NCBI GenBank assembly: GCA_027484575.1
Contig: JAIXSQ010000014.1
Coordinates: 62,001-126,000 of the forward strand
DNA: 64,000 nucleotides
Origin: Comamonadaceae bacterium
Lineage (GTDB): Bacteria; Pseudomonadota; Gammaproteobacteria; Burkholderiales; Burkholderiaceae_C
Reading direction: 5' to 3'
This document shows positions 34,988 through 45,810 of this stretch, piece after piece. Every line of letters starts with the position of its first letter. Position 1 is the first letter of the stretch. The notes below the pieces were generated by a model. That model was not told where the DNA came from. It did no database searches and saw only the letters and a list, made by a program, of their open reading frames with translations. The position numbers were made by a program, and so were the translations under genes.

Positions 34988-36640
34988 ATGGCCCTGAAAC
35001 GCATCGCGCTGCGCGACTTCGTCATCGTGCAGGCGCTCGAACTCGAGCTCGCCGGCGGCTTCACCGTGCTGACCGGCGAGACCGGCGCCGGCAAGTCCAT
35101 CCTGGTCGACGCGCTGCAGCTGGCCCTGGGCGCGCGCGCCGACGCCGGCCTGGTGCGCGAAGGCGCGCCGCGCACCGAGGTCAGCTGCGAATTCGACCTG
35201 CCCCAGGCCCTGCTGCCCTGGCTCGACGAGGCCGGCTTCGAGGCCGGCGACAGCCTGCTGCTGCGCCGCAGCGTCGACAGCCAGGGCAAGAGCCGGGCCT
35301 GGGTCAACGGCAGCCCGGCCACGGCCACGCAGCTGCGCGAGCTGGGCGAGCGGCTGGTGGACATCCACGGCCAGCACGCGTGGCAGAGCCTGACCCGGCC
35401 CGAGGCGGTGCGCGAGCTGCTCGACGCCTACGCGGGCACCGGGGCCCAGGCCGGCAAGCTGCAGCAGCTGTGGAGCGGCTGGCGCGCCGCGCAGAAGGCG
35501 CTGGCCGAGGCGCGCGCCGCGCAGGACACGCTGCAGCGCGAACGCGAGCGGCTGGCGTGGCAGATCGGCGAGGTCGACAAGCTCGCGCCCGGCGCCGACG
35601 AATGGGACGGGCTCAACGCCGACCACACCCGCTTGTCGCACGCGCAGGCGCTGCTCGATGCGGCCGATGCCGCCCTGCAGGCGCTCGAAGGCGACGAGGG
35701 CGGCGCCACCGCCCTGCTCTCGCGCGCGCAGGACCTGCTGCAGGACCAGGAGCACCTCGAACCCGAGTTCAAGGCGGTGGCCGAGGTGCTGGCCTCCAGC
35801 CTGGCCCAGGCCGAGGACGCGGCGCACTCGCTGCATGCCTGGCTGCGCAAGGCCGACCTCGATCCCGAGCGGCTGGCGGCACTGGACGAGCGCATGGGCC
35901 AGTGGATGTCGCTGGCGCGCCGCTACAAGCGCCAGCCGCAGGAGCTGCCGGCGCTGCTGGCGGGCTGGCGCGACGAGCTGTCCCGGCTCGATGCCGCCGC
36001 CGACCTGGCCGGGCTCGAGGCCGCCGAGAAGGCGCAGGGGCAGGCGTTCCTGGCCGCGGCCGCCACGCTGTCGAAGGCGCGCGCCAAGGCCGCGCCCAAG
36101 CTGGCCGCCGCGATCACGCAGGCCATGCAGGGGCTGGGCATGCAGGGCGGCCGCTTCGCGGTGCAACTGCAGCCGCTGGCGGAGCCGGCAGCCAACGGGC
36201 TCGACGACGTGCAGTTCCTCGTGGCGGGCCACCCGGGCGCCACGCCGCGGCCGGTGGGCAAGGTGGCCTCGGGCGGCGAGCTCTCGCGCATCGCCCTGGC
36301 CATCGCCGTGACCACCAGCCAGCTGGGCACGGCCGGCACGCTGATCTTCGACGAGGTCGACTCGGGCGTGGGCGGTGCGGTGGCCGAGACCGTGGGCCGG
36401 CTGATGAAGCAGCTGGGCCGCGACCGCCAGGTGCTGGCCGTCACCCACCTGCCGCAGGTGGCCGCCTGCGCCGACCACCACCTGGTGGTGAGCAAGCAGC
36501 GCGAGGCGGGCGGCACCACCAGCGCGGTGCAGCCGGTCGAGGGCGAGCAGCGCGTGGCCGAGGTGGCCCGCATGCTGGGCGGCGAGCGGCTGTCGGGCAC
36601 CACGCTCGCGCACGCCAAGGAAATGCTGGGCGGGGCCTGA
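34988..36640 (+). CDS. recN: DNA repair protein RecN
   Basis: A 550-residue SMC-like ATPase that acts in double-strand-break repair. Walker A is GETGAGKSI near residue 35, the long coiled coil occupies about 150–380, the signature motif is [15 protein letters not shown] and Walker B is [15 protein letters not shown] 34988 follows a GAGGAG-type site and lies 34 bases after nadK, so the two are probably cotranscribed. No LexA box is evident. Confidence 0.97.
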   Translation: MALKRIALRDFVIVQALELELAGGFTVLTGETGAGKSILVDALQLALGARADAGLVREGAPRTEVSCEFDLPQALLPWLDEAGFEAGDSLLLRRSVDSQGKSRAWVNGSPATATQLRELGERLVDIHGQHAWQSLTRPEAVRELLDAYAGTGAQAGKLQQLWSGWRAAQKALAEARAAQDTLQRERERLAWQIGEVDKLAPGADEWDGLNADHTRLSHAQALLDAADAALQALEGDEGGATALLSRAQDLLQDQEHLEPEFKAVAEVLASSLAQAEDAAHSLHAWLRKADLDPERLAALDERMGQWMSLARRYKRQPQELPALLAGWRDELSRLDAAADLAGLEAAEKAQGQAFLAAAATLSKARAKAAPKLAAAITQAMQGLGMQGGRFAVQLQPLAEPAANGLDDVQFLVAGHPGATPRPVGKVASGGELSRIALAIAVTTSQLGTAGTLIFDEVDSGVGGAVAETVGRLMKQLGRDRQVLAVTHLPQVAACADHHLVVSKQREAGGTTSAVQPVEGEQRVAEVARMLGGERLSGTTLAHAKEMLGGA

Positions 36641-36647
36641 GGCGCGC

Positions 36648-37532
36648 ATGTCCCTCGACCTCGTCGTCATCACCGGCATGTCCGGCTCGGGCAAGTCGGT
36701 CGCGCTGCGCGCGCTCGAGGACGCCGGCTGGTACTGCGTCGACAACCTGCCGCCCGAGCTGCTGCTGCCCTTCGTCGCGCTCGAGCGCGCCCAGCCGGGC
36801 AAGCACGTGGCCATCGCCATGGACGTGCGCAGCGCCAGTTCGCTGCCGCTGGTGCCGGCCCAGCTGCGCGCGCTGCGCGAGCAGGGCGTGGCGGTGCGCA
36901 GCCTGTTCCTGGACTCCACCACCGACACGCTGGTGCGGCGCTTTTCCGAGACCCGCCGGCGCCACCCCCTGTCCAACCAGTCGGCGGCGGCCGACGAGGG
37001 TGATCCCCTGGCGCGCCGGCACGCGCTGGTCGAGGCGATCGAGCTCGAGCGCGAGCTGCTGGCCGACCTGCGCGACCAGGCCCACGTGCTGGACAGCAGC
37101 ACGATCCGCCCCGCGCAGCTGCAGGCCCAGGTCAAGTCGCTGCTGGCCGCCCCGGCCAGCCAGCTGACGCTGGTGTTCGAGTCCTTCGCCTTCAAGCGCG
37201 GCATCCCGATGGATGCCGACTACGTGTTCGACGTGCGCATGCTGCCCAACCCGCACTACGAACCGGCGCTGCGCGCGCTCACCGGCCGCGACGCCCCGGT
37301 GGCCGAGTTCCTGGCCGCGCAGGACGGCGTCGAGCGCATGTTCGGCGACATCCAGCGCTTCCTGCAGCAGTGGCTGCCGCTGCTGGCGCAGGACCACCGC
37401 AGCTACGTGACGGTGGCGGTGGGCTGCACCGGCGGCCAGCACCGCTCGGTCTACCTGGTCGAGCGGCTGGCGCAGGCCTTCGGCGGCGGCTGGACCACGC
37501 TGCGGCGCCACCGCGAGCTCGAACGCACCTGA
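36648..37532 (+). CDS. rapZ: RNase adapter protein RapZ
   Basis: A 294-residue nucleotide-binding protein. In E. coli RapZ delivers the sRNA GlmZ to RNase E and so controls glucosamine-6-phosphate synthesis; whether that sRNA exists here is unknown. Walker A is [11 protein letters not shown] at about residues 10–20, followed by [10 protein letters not shown]; the C-terminal domain has [15 protein letters not shown]. It begins 7 bases after recN. The C-terminal RNA-binding basic tail is short. Confidence 0.95.
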   Translation: MSLDLVVITGMSGSGKSVALRALEDAGWYCVDNLPPELLLPFVALERAQPGKHVAIAMDVRSASSLPLVPAQLRALREQGVAVRSLFLDSTTDTLVRRFSETRRRHPLSNQSAAADEGDPLARRHALVEAIELERELLADLRDQAHVLDSSTIRPAQLQAQVKSLLAAPASQLTLVFESFAFKRGIPMDADYVFDVRMLPNPHYEPALRALTGRDAPVAEFLAAQDGVERMFGDIQRFLQQWLPLLAQDHRSYVTVAVGCTGGQHRSVYLVERLAQAFGGGWTTLRRHRELERT

Positions 37533-37539
37533 GGCGGCT

Positions 37540-38583
37540 TCAGCCGCCCGGCGGCTCCAGCAGGCGGCGGATGGGCGCCGGCAGGCCCAGTTGCGGCCAC
37601 TGCGACGGGGCGAACCAGGCGCCCTCGCCCGCCGGCTGCCAGCCCGGTGCCGCCCGGGCCCGCACCGGGTGCAGGTGCAGGTCCTTGTGGGTCAGCACGT
37701 GGGTGAAGGCCGGTGCGTCGTCGAGCGACGGCTGCAGCGCCGCGGGCACGCTGGCCTCGAGCGCGGCGCGGCTGTCGTGCAGGGGCAGGCACCACAGGCC
37801 CGCCCACACGCCAGGCACCGGCCGCTTGGCCAGCCACACCGCACCGTCGGCGGGCCGGACGGCCTGCAGCAGCCACAGCGACTGGGCCGTGCGGCGCAGC
37901 TTGCGCGTCTTGACCGGAAAGGCCTCGGGCCGTCCCTGGGCGCGTGCGGCGCACGCCGGCTGCAGCGGGCACAGCAGGCAGTTGGGCGAGCGGGCCAGGC
38001 AGACGGTGGCGCCGAGGTCCATCAGGCCCTGGGTGTAGGCCGGCATGTCGGCGCCGTCGGCGGGCAGCACCGCCGTGGCCAGGTCCCACAGCCGCCGCTC
38101 GGCCGCCGAGGACGCCAGGTCCTCGCCGAAGGCCAGCGCCCGCGTGAGCACGCGCTTGACGTTGCCGTCGAGGATGGCGGCGCGCTCGCCGAAGCAGAAG
38201 GCCGCGATCGCCGCGGCGGTGGAGCGGCCGATGCCCGGCAGCGTCACCAGCTCGGCCTGCGTGGGCGGGAAGGCGCCGCCGAAGCGCGCCACCACCTCCT
38301 GCGCGCAGCGGTGCAGGTTGCGGGCGCGGCTGTAGTAGCCCAGGCCGCTCCAGGCGCCCAGCACGTCGTCCAGCGGCGCGGCGGCCAGCGCGGCCACGTC
38401 GGGCCAGCGGTCCAGGAAGCGCTCGTAGTAGCCCAGCACCACGCTGACCTGCGTCTGCTGCAGCATCACCTCGGACAGCCACACGCGGTACGGGTCGCGC
38501 GTGCCCTGCCACGGCAGGCCATGGCGGCCGTGGCTGCGCTGCCAGCGCACCAGGGGGCCGGCGAGGTCGGGCGGGGGTGTCAT
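37540..38583 (-). CDS. mutY: Adenine DNA glycosylase MutY
   Basis: A 347-residue glycosylase that removes adenine opposite 8-oxoguanine. The helix-hairpin-helix motif is LPGIGRSTAAAI; the catalytic aspartate is in AYTQGLMDLGATVC; the 4Fe-4S cluster motif C-x6-C-x2-C-x5-C reads CLARSPNCLLCPLQPAC. A C-terminal NUDIX-like domain (about 235–347) recognises the oxidised guanine. ATG 38583 overlaps the stop of the dynamin-like gene (ATGA). The partner enzyme mutM is two genes upstream on the same strand. Confidence 0.96.
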   Translation of the reverse strand: MTPPPDLAGPLVRWQRSHGRHGLPWQGTRDPYRVWLSEVMLQQTQVSVVLGYYERFLDRWPDVAALAAAPLDDVLGAWSGLGYYSRARNLHRCAQEVVARFGGAFPPTQAELVTLPGIGRSTAAAIAAFCFGERAAILDGNVKRVLTRALAFGEDLASSAAERRLWDLATAVLPADGADMPAYTQGLMDLGATVCLARSPNCLLCPLQPACAARAQGRPEAFPVKTRKLRRTAQSLWLLQAVRPADGAVWLAKRPVPGVWAGLWCLPLHDSRAALEASVPAALQPSLDDAPAFTHVLTHKDLHLHPVRARAAPGWQPAGEGAWFAPSQWPQLGLPAPIRRLLEPPGG

Positions 38584-40538
38584 GCCGCCGCGGCGAGTGC
38601 CGCGGGGGCGGGCGGTGCGGGCGTGGCCACCAGGTGGGCCGTCAGCTCGGCCAGCTTGGCATCGAGCTGGTTGACCGCGGCATCCTGCGACTCGATCTCG
38701 GCGATGCGTTCGTCGAGGCCGCTGGCGGCCTCCTGGATGCGCTCGATCGCCTCGATGCGGCGGGCGAAGTTGCGGCGGCGCTCGCGCAGCTGCGCATCGA
38801 GCTGGGCGGCCGAGGCCTTGTTCCACAGCTCCACCTCGCCCAGCGCCGACTCGAACACGACGCGCAGCCGCGTGGCCAGCGCGCGCACCAGCCGGTCGGC
38901 GAACTCGGGCTGCGCCAGCCGCAGCGCATTGCCCATGCCCAGGTACTGCTGGTGGCTGCGCTCGACCAGCTCGAGGTCGCGCGCGTGGCGCGCCAGGTCG
39001 GGCTCCTTGGGCGGCTGCAGCGAGAAGCCGTACTCGGCGTTCAGCTGGCGGAAGGTGCCGGTGAGCATGCTCTGGATCTCGGCGCTCTTGCCCTGGGCCT
39101 CGCGCAGCGAGGCGCGCAGGCGCTCGAAAGTGTCGGCATAGGCGCGCTTGACGCCCAGCTTCAGGCCCGGCGTGGACAGCTCGCGGGTCAGGTCGGTCAT
39201 CACCGTCTTGAGGTGCGCCGTGCCCAGCAGGGTGAAGACGTCCTTGAGCAGCTTCAGGTGCACCGAGCGCACCGCGTGGATCTTGGCGCCGCTGACGTCG
39301 AAGTCGCGCTGCTCCTGCTCGATGCGCGAGCGCATGTGGCGGATCACCGAGGTGTTCTTGCCGCGCAGGCCCTTGAGCTCCAGGATCTGCTCGGCGTGGT
39401 CGCGGCGGCGGATGGCCAGCGCCCGGCCGGCCTCGGCGCGCAGGTCGGCGATGCCGGTGCCCACGGCGGCGCGCAGGATGCGCTGGCGCTCACCCATGAC
39501 GGTCCGGGCCAGCGCGGCCTCGAGCGCGGGCAGGCGGCTGGCCTGCAGCAGCGCCGCGTCGTCGCCGACCTTGGCCACCAGCGCCTTCTGCGCCGACACG
39601 GGGAACACCTGCTCGCGCGGCAGGCCGAGGATCTCGGCCGAGCCGCCGCGCTGGCGCTCGATCTGGGCCTGCACCTGCTCCTCGCTGGACAGGGCGTCCC
39701 ACATGGTGTCGATCTTGTTCAGCACCACGATGCGCGCGTCGCGGCCCTCGGGGCCGTCGGGCAGCAGGTGCTCGCGCCACATCGCCAGGTCGGACTTGGT
39801 CACGCCGGTGTCGGCGGCCAGGATGAACAGCACGGCGTGCGCCTGCGGGATCAGGTTGACCGTCAGCTCGGGCTCGGCGCCGATGGCGTTAAGCCCCGGC
39901 GTGTCGAGGATCACCAGCCCCTGCTTGAGCAGCGGGTGGGCGATGTTGATCAGGGCATGGCGCCAGCGCGGCACCTCGACCCGGCCGTCGGCCGAGACCG
40001 GCGGGTTGTCCTCGGGCCGGTCGTCGTGCCAGAAGCCCAGCGCACGGGCCTCCTCGCGGCTGACGTGGCGCACCTCGGCGACCTTCTCGAAGGCCTTGGC
40101 CAGCTGCGCCGGGTCGTTCACGTCGAGGTCGACGCGGGTCCACTTCTCGGGCGCCAGTCGCCACTCCATCAGCGGCTGCGGCTGCAGGCGCGTCTCGATG
40201 GGCAGCAGGCGCAGGCAGGGCGGCACCTCGGCGTCGTACCCGATCTCGGTCGGGCACATGGTGGTGCGGCCGGCGCTGGCCGGCATGATGCGGCGCTTGT
40301 AGCCCGCGAAGAAGATCGCGTTGATCAACTCCGACTTGCCGCGCGAGAACTCGGCGACGAAGGCGACCATCACCTTGTCGCTGCGCACCTGGGCCTCGAG
40401 CCGGCGCAGGCGCTCCTCGATGGCGGCGTCGAGCAGGTCGTGGTCCTTGAGCCATTCGGCCAGGAGTTTCAGGCGCAGGGCGAACTCGCGCCGCCATGCG
40501 CCGTGCTGGTCCAGCTGCTCGTTGAAGGATGTGGCCAC
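38580..40538 (-). CDS. Bacterial dynamin-like GTPase
   Basis: A 652-residue large GTPase. The G1 motif is AEFSRGKS (62–69), switch I threonines are in SAGRTTMCPTE, G3 is DTPGLNAIG and G4 is NKID. The rest is mostly helical with a coiled coil near the C terminus (LRERRRNFARRIEAIERIQEAASGLDERI). No transmembrane segment is obvious, so it is likely a peripheral membrane protein. Bacterial dynamin-like proteins remodel or protect membranes; here the gene sits between mutM and mutY and is coupled to mutY, a placement that says nothing obvious about its job. Confidence 0.88.
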   Translation of the reverse strand: MATSFNEQLDQHGAWRREFALRLKLLAEWLKDHDLLDAAIEERLRRLEAQVRSDKVMVAFVAEFSRGKSELINAIFFAGYKRRIMPASAGRTTMCPTEIGYDAEVPPCLRLLPIETRLQPQPLMEWRLAPEKWTRVDLDVNDPAQLAKAFEKVAEVRHVSREEARALGFWHDDRPEDNPPVSADGRVEVPRWRHALINIAHPLLKQGLVILDTPGLNAIGAEPELTVNLIPQAHAVLFILAADTGVTKSDLAMWREHLLPDGPEGRDARIVVLNKIDTMWDALSSEEQVQAQIERQRGGSAEILGLPREQVFPVSAQKALVAKVGDDAALLQASRLPALEAALARTVMGERQRILRAAVGTGIADLRAEAGRALAIRRRDHAEQILELKGLRGKNTSVIRHMRSRIEQEQRDFDVSGAKIHAVRSVHLKLLKDVFTLLGTAHLKTVMTDLTRELSTPGLKLGVKRAYADTFERLRASLREAQGKSAEIQSMLTGTFRQLNAEYGFSLQPPKEPDLARHARDLELVERSHQQYLGMGNALRLAQPEFADRLVRALATRLRVVFESALGEVELWNKASAAQLDAQLRERRRNFARRIEAIERIQEAASGLDERIAEIESQDAAVNQLDAKLAELTAHLVATPAPPAPAALAAAA

Positions 40539-40589
40539 GGGTCCCCGTCTCTGGTCGCGGCTGACTATAGCAGCGCCCCTCCGCGCGCC

Positions 40590-41402
40590 TCAGGGCTTCT
40601 GGCAGGCCGGGCAGTAGAAGGTCGCACGCTGCCCCTGCCGGATGCCGCGGACCGTGGCGCCGCAGACACGGCAGGGCGCGCCGGCCCGCCCGTAGACCAT
40701 CGCCTCGAGCTGGAAGTAGCCCGGCTGGCCGTCGGCGCTGAAGTCGCGCAGCGTGCTGCCGCCCTTGGCCACGGCCCGCGCCAGCACGTCGCGGATCGCC
40801 GCATGCAGCTTGCGTGCGCGCGGGCCGCTGATGCGGGCGGCCGGCACCGTGGGGCGGATGCCGGCCAGGAACAGGGCCTCCGAGGCGTAGATGTTGCCCA
40901 CGCCCACGACCAGGTCGCCGGCCAGCAGCACCTGCTTGACCGGGGCACGGCGCTGGCGCAGGCCTGCATGGAAGGCCGCCGCGTCGAACTGCGCTTCCAG
41001 GGGCTCGACGCCCAGGCCGCCCAGCAGCTTGCGCGCGGGGGCCGCCTGCTCGTCCTCGGCCCAGACCACGGCGCCGAAGCGGCGGGGGTCGTTCAGCCGC
41101 AGCACGCCGCGGTCCGTCGCCAGGTCGAAGTGGTCGTGGGCGCCGGCCGGCGCCGCGTCGGCCGTGAAGGTCAGGCTGCCCGACATGCCCAGGTGCAGCA
41201 GCAGCAGGCCGTCGTCGAGGTCCAGCAGCAGGTACTTGCCGCGCCGGCGCACGGCCCGCACCGTGCGCCCGGCCAGGTGCCCGGGCGGCACGCCCAGCGG
41301 CCAGCGCAGCGGCTTGCCCAGGCGCGCCTGCAGGATGCGCGCGCCCTCCAGGCGGTCGGCGACGCTGCGGCGGGTGACTTCGACTTCGGGAAGCTCGGGC
41401 AT
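40590..41402 (-). CDS. mutM: Formamidopyrimidine-DNA glycosylase (Fpg)
   Basis: A 270-residue glycosylase/AP lyase removing 8-oxoguanine. The catalytic N-terminal proline and glutamate are in MPELPEVE; the lysine-bearing loop is [12 protein letters not shown]; the helix-two-turn-helix has [11 protein letters not shown]; the C-terminal zinc finger is [15 protein letters not shown]. The length is as expected. It is divergent from the TPR gene with a 48-base gap and lies 51 bases upstream of the GTPase gene on the same strand, so mutM, the GTPase and mutY may be one operon. Confidence 0.97.
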   Translation of the reverse strand: MPELPEVEVTRRSVADRLEGARILQARLGKPLRWPLGVPPGHLAGRTVRAVRRRGKYLLLDLDDGLLLLHLGMSGSLTFTADAAPAGAHDHFDLATDRGVLRLNDPRRFGAVVWAEDEQAAPARKLLGGLGVEPLEAQFDAAAFHAGLRQRRAPVKQVLLAGDLVVGVGNIYASEALFLAGIRPTVPAARISGPRARKLHAAIRDVLARAVAKGGSTLRDFSADGQPGYFQLEAMVYGRAGAPCRVCGATVRGIRQGQRATFYCPACQKP

Positions 41403-41438
41403 GGGCTGGCGCGGCAGGGCCGCTGCGGGGGCGCCGAT

Positions 41439-41444
41439 TATGAT
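41439..41444 (+). promoter_or_regulatory. -10-like TATGAT abutting the TPR gene start
   Basis: TATGAT followed by gggccg and then the ATG at 41451. If used, transcription would begin at or next to the start codon. No Shine-Dalgarno sequence is present. Confidence 0.45.
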
Positions 41445-41450
41445 GGGCCG

Positions 41451-43223
41451 ATGACGTTTCGCCTCCGCCTGGCCGCTGGCGCGGCCCTGCTGGTCCTCGC
41501 GGTGCCATCGGTCCTTGCGCAGCCCGCGCCGGGGCGTGTGCCGCCCCCCGCCCGCGCCGCCTCCGAACCGGCGGCGGCCGAGCCCGAAGCCCGGCCCAGC
41601 GCGATGGATGCCGAGCTGTTCTACCAGCTGCTGCTGGGCGAGCTGAACGCACGCACCGAACCGGCCACCGGCTACGCGCTGGTGCTGGACGCGGCACGCA
41701 AGACCAACGATCCCGAGCTGTACCAGCGCGCGGTGGAGATCGCGTTCCAGTCGCGCGCGGGCGATGCCGCGCTGCAGGCCGCGCGTGCCTGGAAGCAGGC
41801 GATCCCCAGCTCGCGCGAGGCGAACCGGTACGTGCTGCAGATCCTGCTGGCCCTCAACCGCGTGGCCGAGGCCGCCGAGCCCCTGCGCACGGAAGTGGCG
41901 CTGGCCCCCGCCCCCGAGCGCACCGTGGTGATCGCCACCTTGCCGCGCCTGTTCGCGCGCGTGAGCGACAAGCGGCAGGCCGCCACGGTCGCCGAGCAGG
42001 CCCTGGCCGACAGCCTGGGGCAGCCGGCCACCGGCGGCGTGGCCTGGGGCACGGTGGGCCGGCTGCGGATGGCCGCTGGCGACACGGCCGGCGCGCTGGA
42101 GGCAGCGCGGCGCGGGCAGGCCATCGCGCCCACCTCCGAGTTCCCCGCCCTGCTGGCCCTCGAGCTGATGGACCCGCGGCAGCCGCAGGCCGAGGCCGTG
42201 GTCAAGCGCTACATGGATGGCAAGCCCGATCCCGAGATGCGCATGGGCTACGCGCGCGCGCTGCTCGACGCGCAGCGCTACGGCGAGGCCCAGGCGCAGG
42301 TGCAGCTGGTGACGGCCGACAAGCCCGACCTGCCCGAGGCCTGGCTGGTGCAGGGCACCTTGCAGCTGCAGCAGAACCAGCTGGCGCAGGCCGAGGCGTC
42401 GTTCAAGCGCTACCTCGAGCTGTCGCAGGGGCAGCGGTCCACCCAGGAGCGCAACCGCGGGCAGGCGCAGGCCTACCTGTCGCTGGCGCAGGTGGCCGAG
42501 AAGCGCAAGGACTACGCGGCCGCCAACGCCTGGCTCGACCGCATCGAGGACGCGCAGGACCTGGTGTCGGCGCAGACGCGCCGCGCCTCGATCCTCGCGG
42601 GCCAGGGCCGGCTGGACGAGGCCCGGCAGCTGCTGCGGGCGATGCCCGAGCGCAATCCCGGCGACGCCCGGCTCAAGCTCACGGCCGAGGTGCAGCTGCT
42701 GCGCGACCAGAAGCAGTGGAAGGCGGCGTACGACCTCCTCGCCCAGGCCACGGCCAAGGACCCGCGCGATGCGGACCTGCTGTACGACCAGGCCATGCTC
42801 GCCGAGAAGCTGGGCCAGCTGCCCGAGATGGAGCGCCTGCTGCGCTCGGTCATCGCGGCGCGGCCCGACTTCCACCACGCGTACAACGCGCTGGGCTACT
42901 CGCTCGCCGATCGCGGCATCCGCCTGCCCGAGGCCAAGCAGTTGATCCAGAAGGCGCTCGAGTACGCGCCGGGCGACCCCTACATCAGCGACAGCCTGGG
43001 CTGGGTCGAGTTCCGCCTGGGCAACCGCGCCGAAGCGCTGCGCATCCTCGACGCCGCCTACAAGGCGCGCCCCGACGCCGAGATCGCCGCCCACCTGGGT
43101 GAGGTGCTCTGGAGCCTGGGGCAGCGCGATCGCGCGACGGCCATCTTCCGCGAAGGCCTGCTGCTCAACGCCGAGAACGAGACGCTGCAGGAAGCGATCA
43201 AGCGGCTGCGCGTGCGGCCATGA
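41451..43223 (+). CDS. Exported tetratricopeptide-repeat protein
   Basis: A 590-residue protein with a signal peptide (cleavage near VLAQ, residue 23), a proline/alanine-rich linker and then TPR-like helical repeats over most of its length, e.g. [56 protein letters not shown] and [28 protein letters not shown]. It is probably periplasmic. Such proteins are conserved immediately upstream of lolB in Burkholderiales, and the stop overlaps the lolB start (ATGA), suggesting a link to lipoprotein or outer-membrane assembly; the exact role is unknown. Confidence 0.9.
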   Translation: MTFRLRLAAGAALLVLAVPSVLAQPAPGRVPPPARAASEPAAAEPEARPSAMDAELFYQLLLGELNARTEPATGYALVLDAARKTNDPELYQRAVEIAFQSRAGDAALQAARAWKQAIPSSREANRYVLQILLALNRVAEAAEPLRTEVALAPAPERTVVIATLPRLFARVSDKRQAATVAEQALADSLGQPATGGVAWGTVGRLRMAAGDTAGALEAARRGQAIAPTSEFPALLALELMDPRQPQAEAVVKRYMDGKPDPEMRMGYARALLDAQRYGEAQAQVQLVTADKPDLPEAWLVQGTLQLQQNQLAQAEASFKRYLELSQGQRSTQERNRGQAQAYLSLAQVAEKRKDYAAANAWLDRIEDAQDLVSAQTRRASILAGQGRLDEARQLLRAMPERNPGDARLKLTAEVQLLRDQKQWKAAYDLLAQATAKDPRDADLLYDQAMLAEKLGQLPEMERLLRSVIAARPDFHHAYNALGYSLADRGIRLPEAKQLIQKALEYAPGDPYISDSLGWVEFRLGNRAEALRILDAAYKARPDAEIAAHLGEVLWSLGQRDRATAIFREGLLLNAENETLQEAIKRLRVRP

Positions 43224-43744
43224 GGTCCGCGACCGGGGCCGCACCGTCCCGCGGCTGGCGCCGCCTGTCCGCGCTCGCCCTCGCGGCCGGCCTTGCCGGC
43301 TGTGCGGCACCGCGCCCCCCGTCCGGCAGCGCGGCACCCGCCGACGCGCCGGTGCGCAGCGGCAGGCTCGCCCTGAGCGTCGAGGACGCGGCGGCCTCCT
43401 CGTTCTCGGCCGGCTTCGAGCTGCGCGGCCGGCCCGAGGCCGGCGAGCTGACGCTCTACACCCCCCTGGGCGGCGTGGCCGCGCAACTGCGCTGGCAGCC
43501 CGGCCAGGCCCTGTTGCAGGCGCCGGGCCAGGGCCCGCGCAGCTACCCGTCGCTGCAGGCGATGGTGGAGGAGGCCACCGGGGCGCCGCTGCCCGTGGCC
43601 GCGCTGTTCGACTGGCTGGAGGGCCGGCCCACCCCGGTGCCGGGTTGGGAGCCCGACCTGTCGGGCCTGGAGGCCGGGCGGCTGCGCGCGCGGCGCACCG
43701 CCCCGCCCCCACCGGCGGAACTGCGCCTGGTGCTGGAGCGCTGA
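43220..43744 (+). CDS. lolB: Outer-membrane lipoprotein receptor LolB
   Basis: A 174-residue lipoprotein that receives lipoproteins from the periplasmic carrier LolA and inserts them in the outer membrane. The lipobox LAGC is near residue 27. The pattern [11 protein letters not shown]...[20 protein letters not shown]...[14 protein letters not shown] matches the LolB beta-barrel and the loop that releases cargo. It is slightly short for the family. It lies between the TPR gene and ispE, the usual order. Confidence 0.9.
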   Translation: MRSATGAAPSRGWRRLSALALAAGLAGCAAPRPPSGSAAPADAPVRSGRLALSVEDAAASSFSAGFELRGRPEAGELTLYTPLGGVAAQLRWQPGQALLQAPGQGPRSYPSLQAMVEEATGAPLPVAALFDWLEGRPTPVPGWEPDLSGLEAGRLRARRTAPPPPAELRLVLER

Positions 43745-43748
43745 GGCG

Positions 43749-44612
43749 ATGCGGTCCCTGCACGACCTGCCCGCCCCGGCCAAGGTCAACCTGTTCCTGC
43801 ACGTCGTCGGCCGGCGCGAGGACGGCTACCACCTGCTGCAGTCGGTGTTCGCGCTGCTCGACTGGTGCGACCTGCTGCACGTCGAGCAGCGACACGGAGC
43901 CGGCCTCAGCCGCGAGGACATCGGCCAGCCGGTGCCCGACGACGACCTGTGCCTGCGCGCCGCCCGCGCGCTGCAGGCCGCCACCGGCTGCACGGCCGGG
44001 GCGCACATCGTGCTGGACAAGCGGCTGCCGGCCCAGGCCGGCATGGGCGGCGGCAGCTCCGACGCCGCCACCTGCCTGCTGGCGCTCAACCGCCTCTGGC
44101 GCACCGGGCTGGACCAGCATGCGCTCGAGACCATCGGCCTGCAGCTGGGCGCCGACGTGCCCTTCTTCCTGCGCGGGCGCAATGCCTGGGTCGAGGGCAT
44201 CGGCGAGCGGATCACCCCGATCGACCTGCCCGCAGCGCGCCTGCTGGTGGCCAAGCCGCCGGCCGGCGTGGACACGCCGAGCATCTTTCGCGCGCCGGAT
44301 CTACAACGCGCAACGAACCCTGCTATACTCTCGGGCTTCGCTGCAGACCCGCTGCGTTTCGGTCACAACGACCTGCAACCGGTGGCCCGGCGCCTCTGCC
44401 CCGACGTGGGGGCCGCGCTGGACTGGTTGGCCTCCCAAGGGCTGACCGGGCGGATGACAGGTTCAGGCAGTGCGTGCTTCGCGCCGCTGCCCGGATCGGC
44501 GAAGCCGGTGGCCCAACCACCCACCGGCTGGGCAGTCAGGGAGTGCAGCATCTTGGACGTCCATCCCCTCGTGGGTTGGGCATCCAGCGACAAGTCATCG
44601 GTTGAAGGCTGA
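43749..44612 (+). CDS. ispE: 4-diphosphocytidyl-2-C-methyl-D-erythritol kinase
   Basis: A 287-residue GHMP-family kinase of the non-mevalonate isoprenoid pathway. [21 protein letters not shown] is the N-terminal signature, [16 protein letters not shown] the ATP-binding glycine loop, and [10 protein letters not shown] the third motif. It starts 4 bases after lolB. A promoter for the downstream tRNA-Gln/prs unit lies inside it. The C terminus [17 protein letters not shown] is typical. Confidence 0.96.
   Translation: MRSLHDLPAPAKVNLFLHVVGRREDGYHLLQSVFALLDWCDLLHVEQRHGAGLSREDIGQPVPDDDLCLRAARALQAATGCTAGAHIVLDKRLPAQAGMGGGSSDAATCLLALNRLWRTGLDQHALETIGLQLGADVPFFLRGRNAWVEGIGERITPIDLPAARLLVAKPPAGVDTPSIFRAPDLQRATNPAILSGFAADPLRFGHNDLQPVARRLCPDVGAALDWLASQGLTGRMTGSGSACFAPLPGSAKPVAQPPTGWAVRECSILDVHPLVGWASSDKSSVEG
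44321..44329 (+). promoter_or_regulatory. Extended -10 promoter inside ispE, for tRNA-Gln and prs
   Basis: TGCTATACT, identical to the element before tRNA-Arg. It lies about 300 bases before tRNA-Gln, within ispE. If active it makes a long leader ahead of the tRNA. Confidence 0.5.
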
Positions 44613-44631
44613 TCCAGCCCGAGACCCGTGT

Positions 44632-44708
44632 AGGGGAGTCGCCAAGTTGGTTAAGGCACCGGATTTTGATTCCGGCATGCGAGGGTTCGAGTCCTTCCTC
44701 CCCTGCCA
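44632..44708 (+). tRNA. tRNA-Gln (anticodon TTG)
   Basis: A 77-base tRNA starting AGGGGAGTCGCCAAG and ending CTCCCCT-G-CCA. The anticodon stem CCGGA / TCCGG encloses TTTTGAT, giving TTG. The discriminator G and the D-arm are typical of glutamine tRNA. It sits between ispE and prs, as in most Burkholderiales. Confidence 0.98.
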
Positions 44709-44750
44709 AATTCCTTTGGCACCATCGTCCAAGACAAGCCGGGTCCGTCC

Positions 44751-45728
44751 ATGCAGACACCTCCGTCTCCCGATTTCATGGTCTTCACCGGCAACGCCAA
44801 CCCGGCACTGGCCGGCGAGATCGCGAGCCACCTGGGCATCTCGCTGGGTGCGGCCAGCGTGGGGCGTTTCTCCGACGGCGAGGTGACCGTCGAGATCAAC
44901 ACCAACGTGCGGGCCCGCGACGTGTTCGTGGTGCAGTCCACCTGCGCCCCGACCAACGAGAACCTGATGGAGCTGCTCATCATGGTCGACGCGCTCAAGC
45001 GCGCCTCGGCCGAGCGCATCTCCGCGGTGATCCCCTACTTCGGCTATGCCCGCCAGGACCGCCGCCCGCGGTCGGCCCGCGTGCCGATCTCGGCCAAGGT
45101 GGTGGCCAACCTGCTGCAGACCGTGGGCGTGGCGCGCGTGCTCACCATGGACCTGCACGCCGACCAGATCCAGGGCTTCTTCGACATCCCGGTCGACAAC
45201 ATCTACGCCTCGCCCGTGCTGCTGCACGACCTGCGGCAGAAGAACTACGACAACCTGATCGTGGTCTCGCCCGACGTCGGCGGCGTGGTGCGCGCCCGCG
45301 CGCTGGCCAAGCAGCTGGGCACCGACATGGCCATCATCGACAAGCGCCGGCCCAAGGCCAACGTCTCCGAGGTGATGCACGTGATCGGCGACATCGAGGG
45401 CCGCAACTGCGTGATCATGGACGACATGATCGACACCGCCGGCACCCTGGTGAAGGCGGCCGAGGTGCTCAAGGAGCGCGGCGCCAAGCAGGTGTACGCG
45501 TACTGCACGCACCCGATCTTCTCGGGCCCCGCCATCGACCGCATCGCCAAGGGCAACGCGCTCGACGAGGTCGTGGTCACCAACACCATCCCGCTGGGCG
45601 AGGCCGCCAAGGCCTGCCCCAAGATCCGGCAGCTGACCGTCGCGCCCCTGATCGGCGAGACCATCCAGCGCATCGCCAAGGGCGAGTCGGTGATGAGCCT
45701 CTTCTCGGAGCAGGAGAACCTGTTCTGA
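44751..45728 (+). CDS. prs: Ribose-phosphate pyrophosphokinase
   Basis: A 325-residue enzyme making PRPP from ribose-5-phosphate and ATP for nucleotide, histidine and tryptophan synthesis. The flexible loop [18 protein letters not shown], the metal/ATP site [12 protein letters not shown] and the PRPP loop [13 protein letters not shown] are intact. It starts 42 bases after tRNA-Gln and is followed by rplY. Confidence 0.98.
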   Translation: MQTPPSPDFMVFTGNANPALAGEIASHLGISLGAASVGRFSDGEVTVEINTNVRARDVFVVQSTCAPTNENLMELLIMVDALKRASAERISAVIPYFGYARQDRRPRSARVPISAKVVANLLQTVGVARVLTMDLHADQIQGFFDIPVDNIYASPVLLHDLRQKNYDNLIVVSPDVGGVVRARALAKQLGTDMAIIDKRRPKANVSEVMHVIGDIEGRNCVIMDDMIDTAGTLVKAAEVLKERGAKQVYAYCTHPIFSGPAIDRIAKGNALDEVVVTNTIPLGEAAKACPKIRQLTVAPLIGETIQRIAKGESVMSLFSEQENLF

Positions 45729-45810
45729 AAGCCGACGGGGCCGCATGGGGCGGCCCCGCGGACCACGGTGCCGAACTGGTCGCGGTCGGCGCCAATCACG
45801 GAGTGAAACC

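Noticed and set aside
38577..43223. A 1548-codon plus-strand frame running over mutY, the GTPase and mutM.
   Set aside because: It is antisense to three recognised genes; only the part from 41451 (the TPR protein) is real.
40590..44120. A 1176-codon minus-strand frame ending in mutM.
   Set aside because: Only the last 270 codons, from 41402, are MutM; the rest is antisense to the TPR, lolB and ispE genes.
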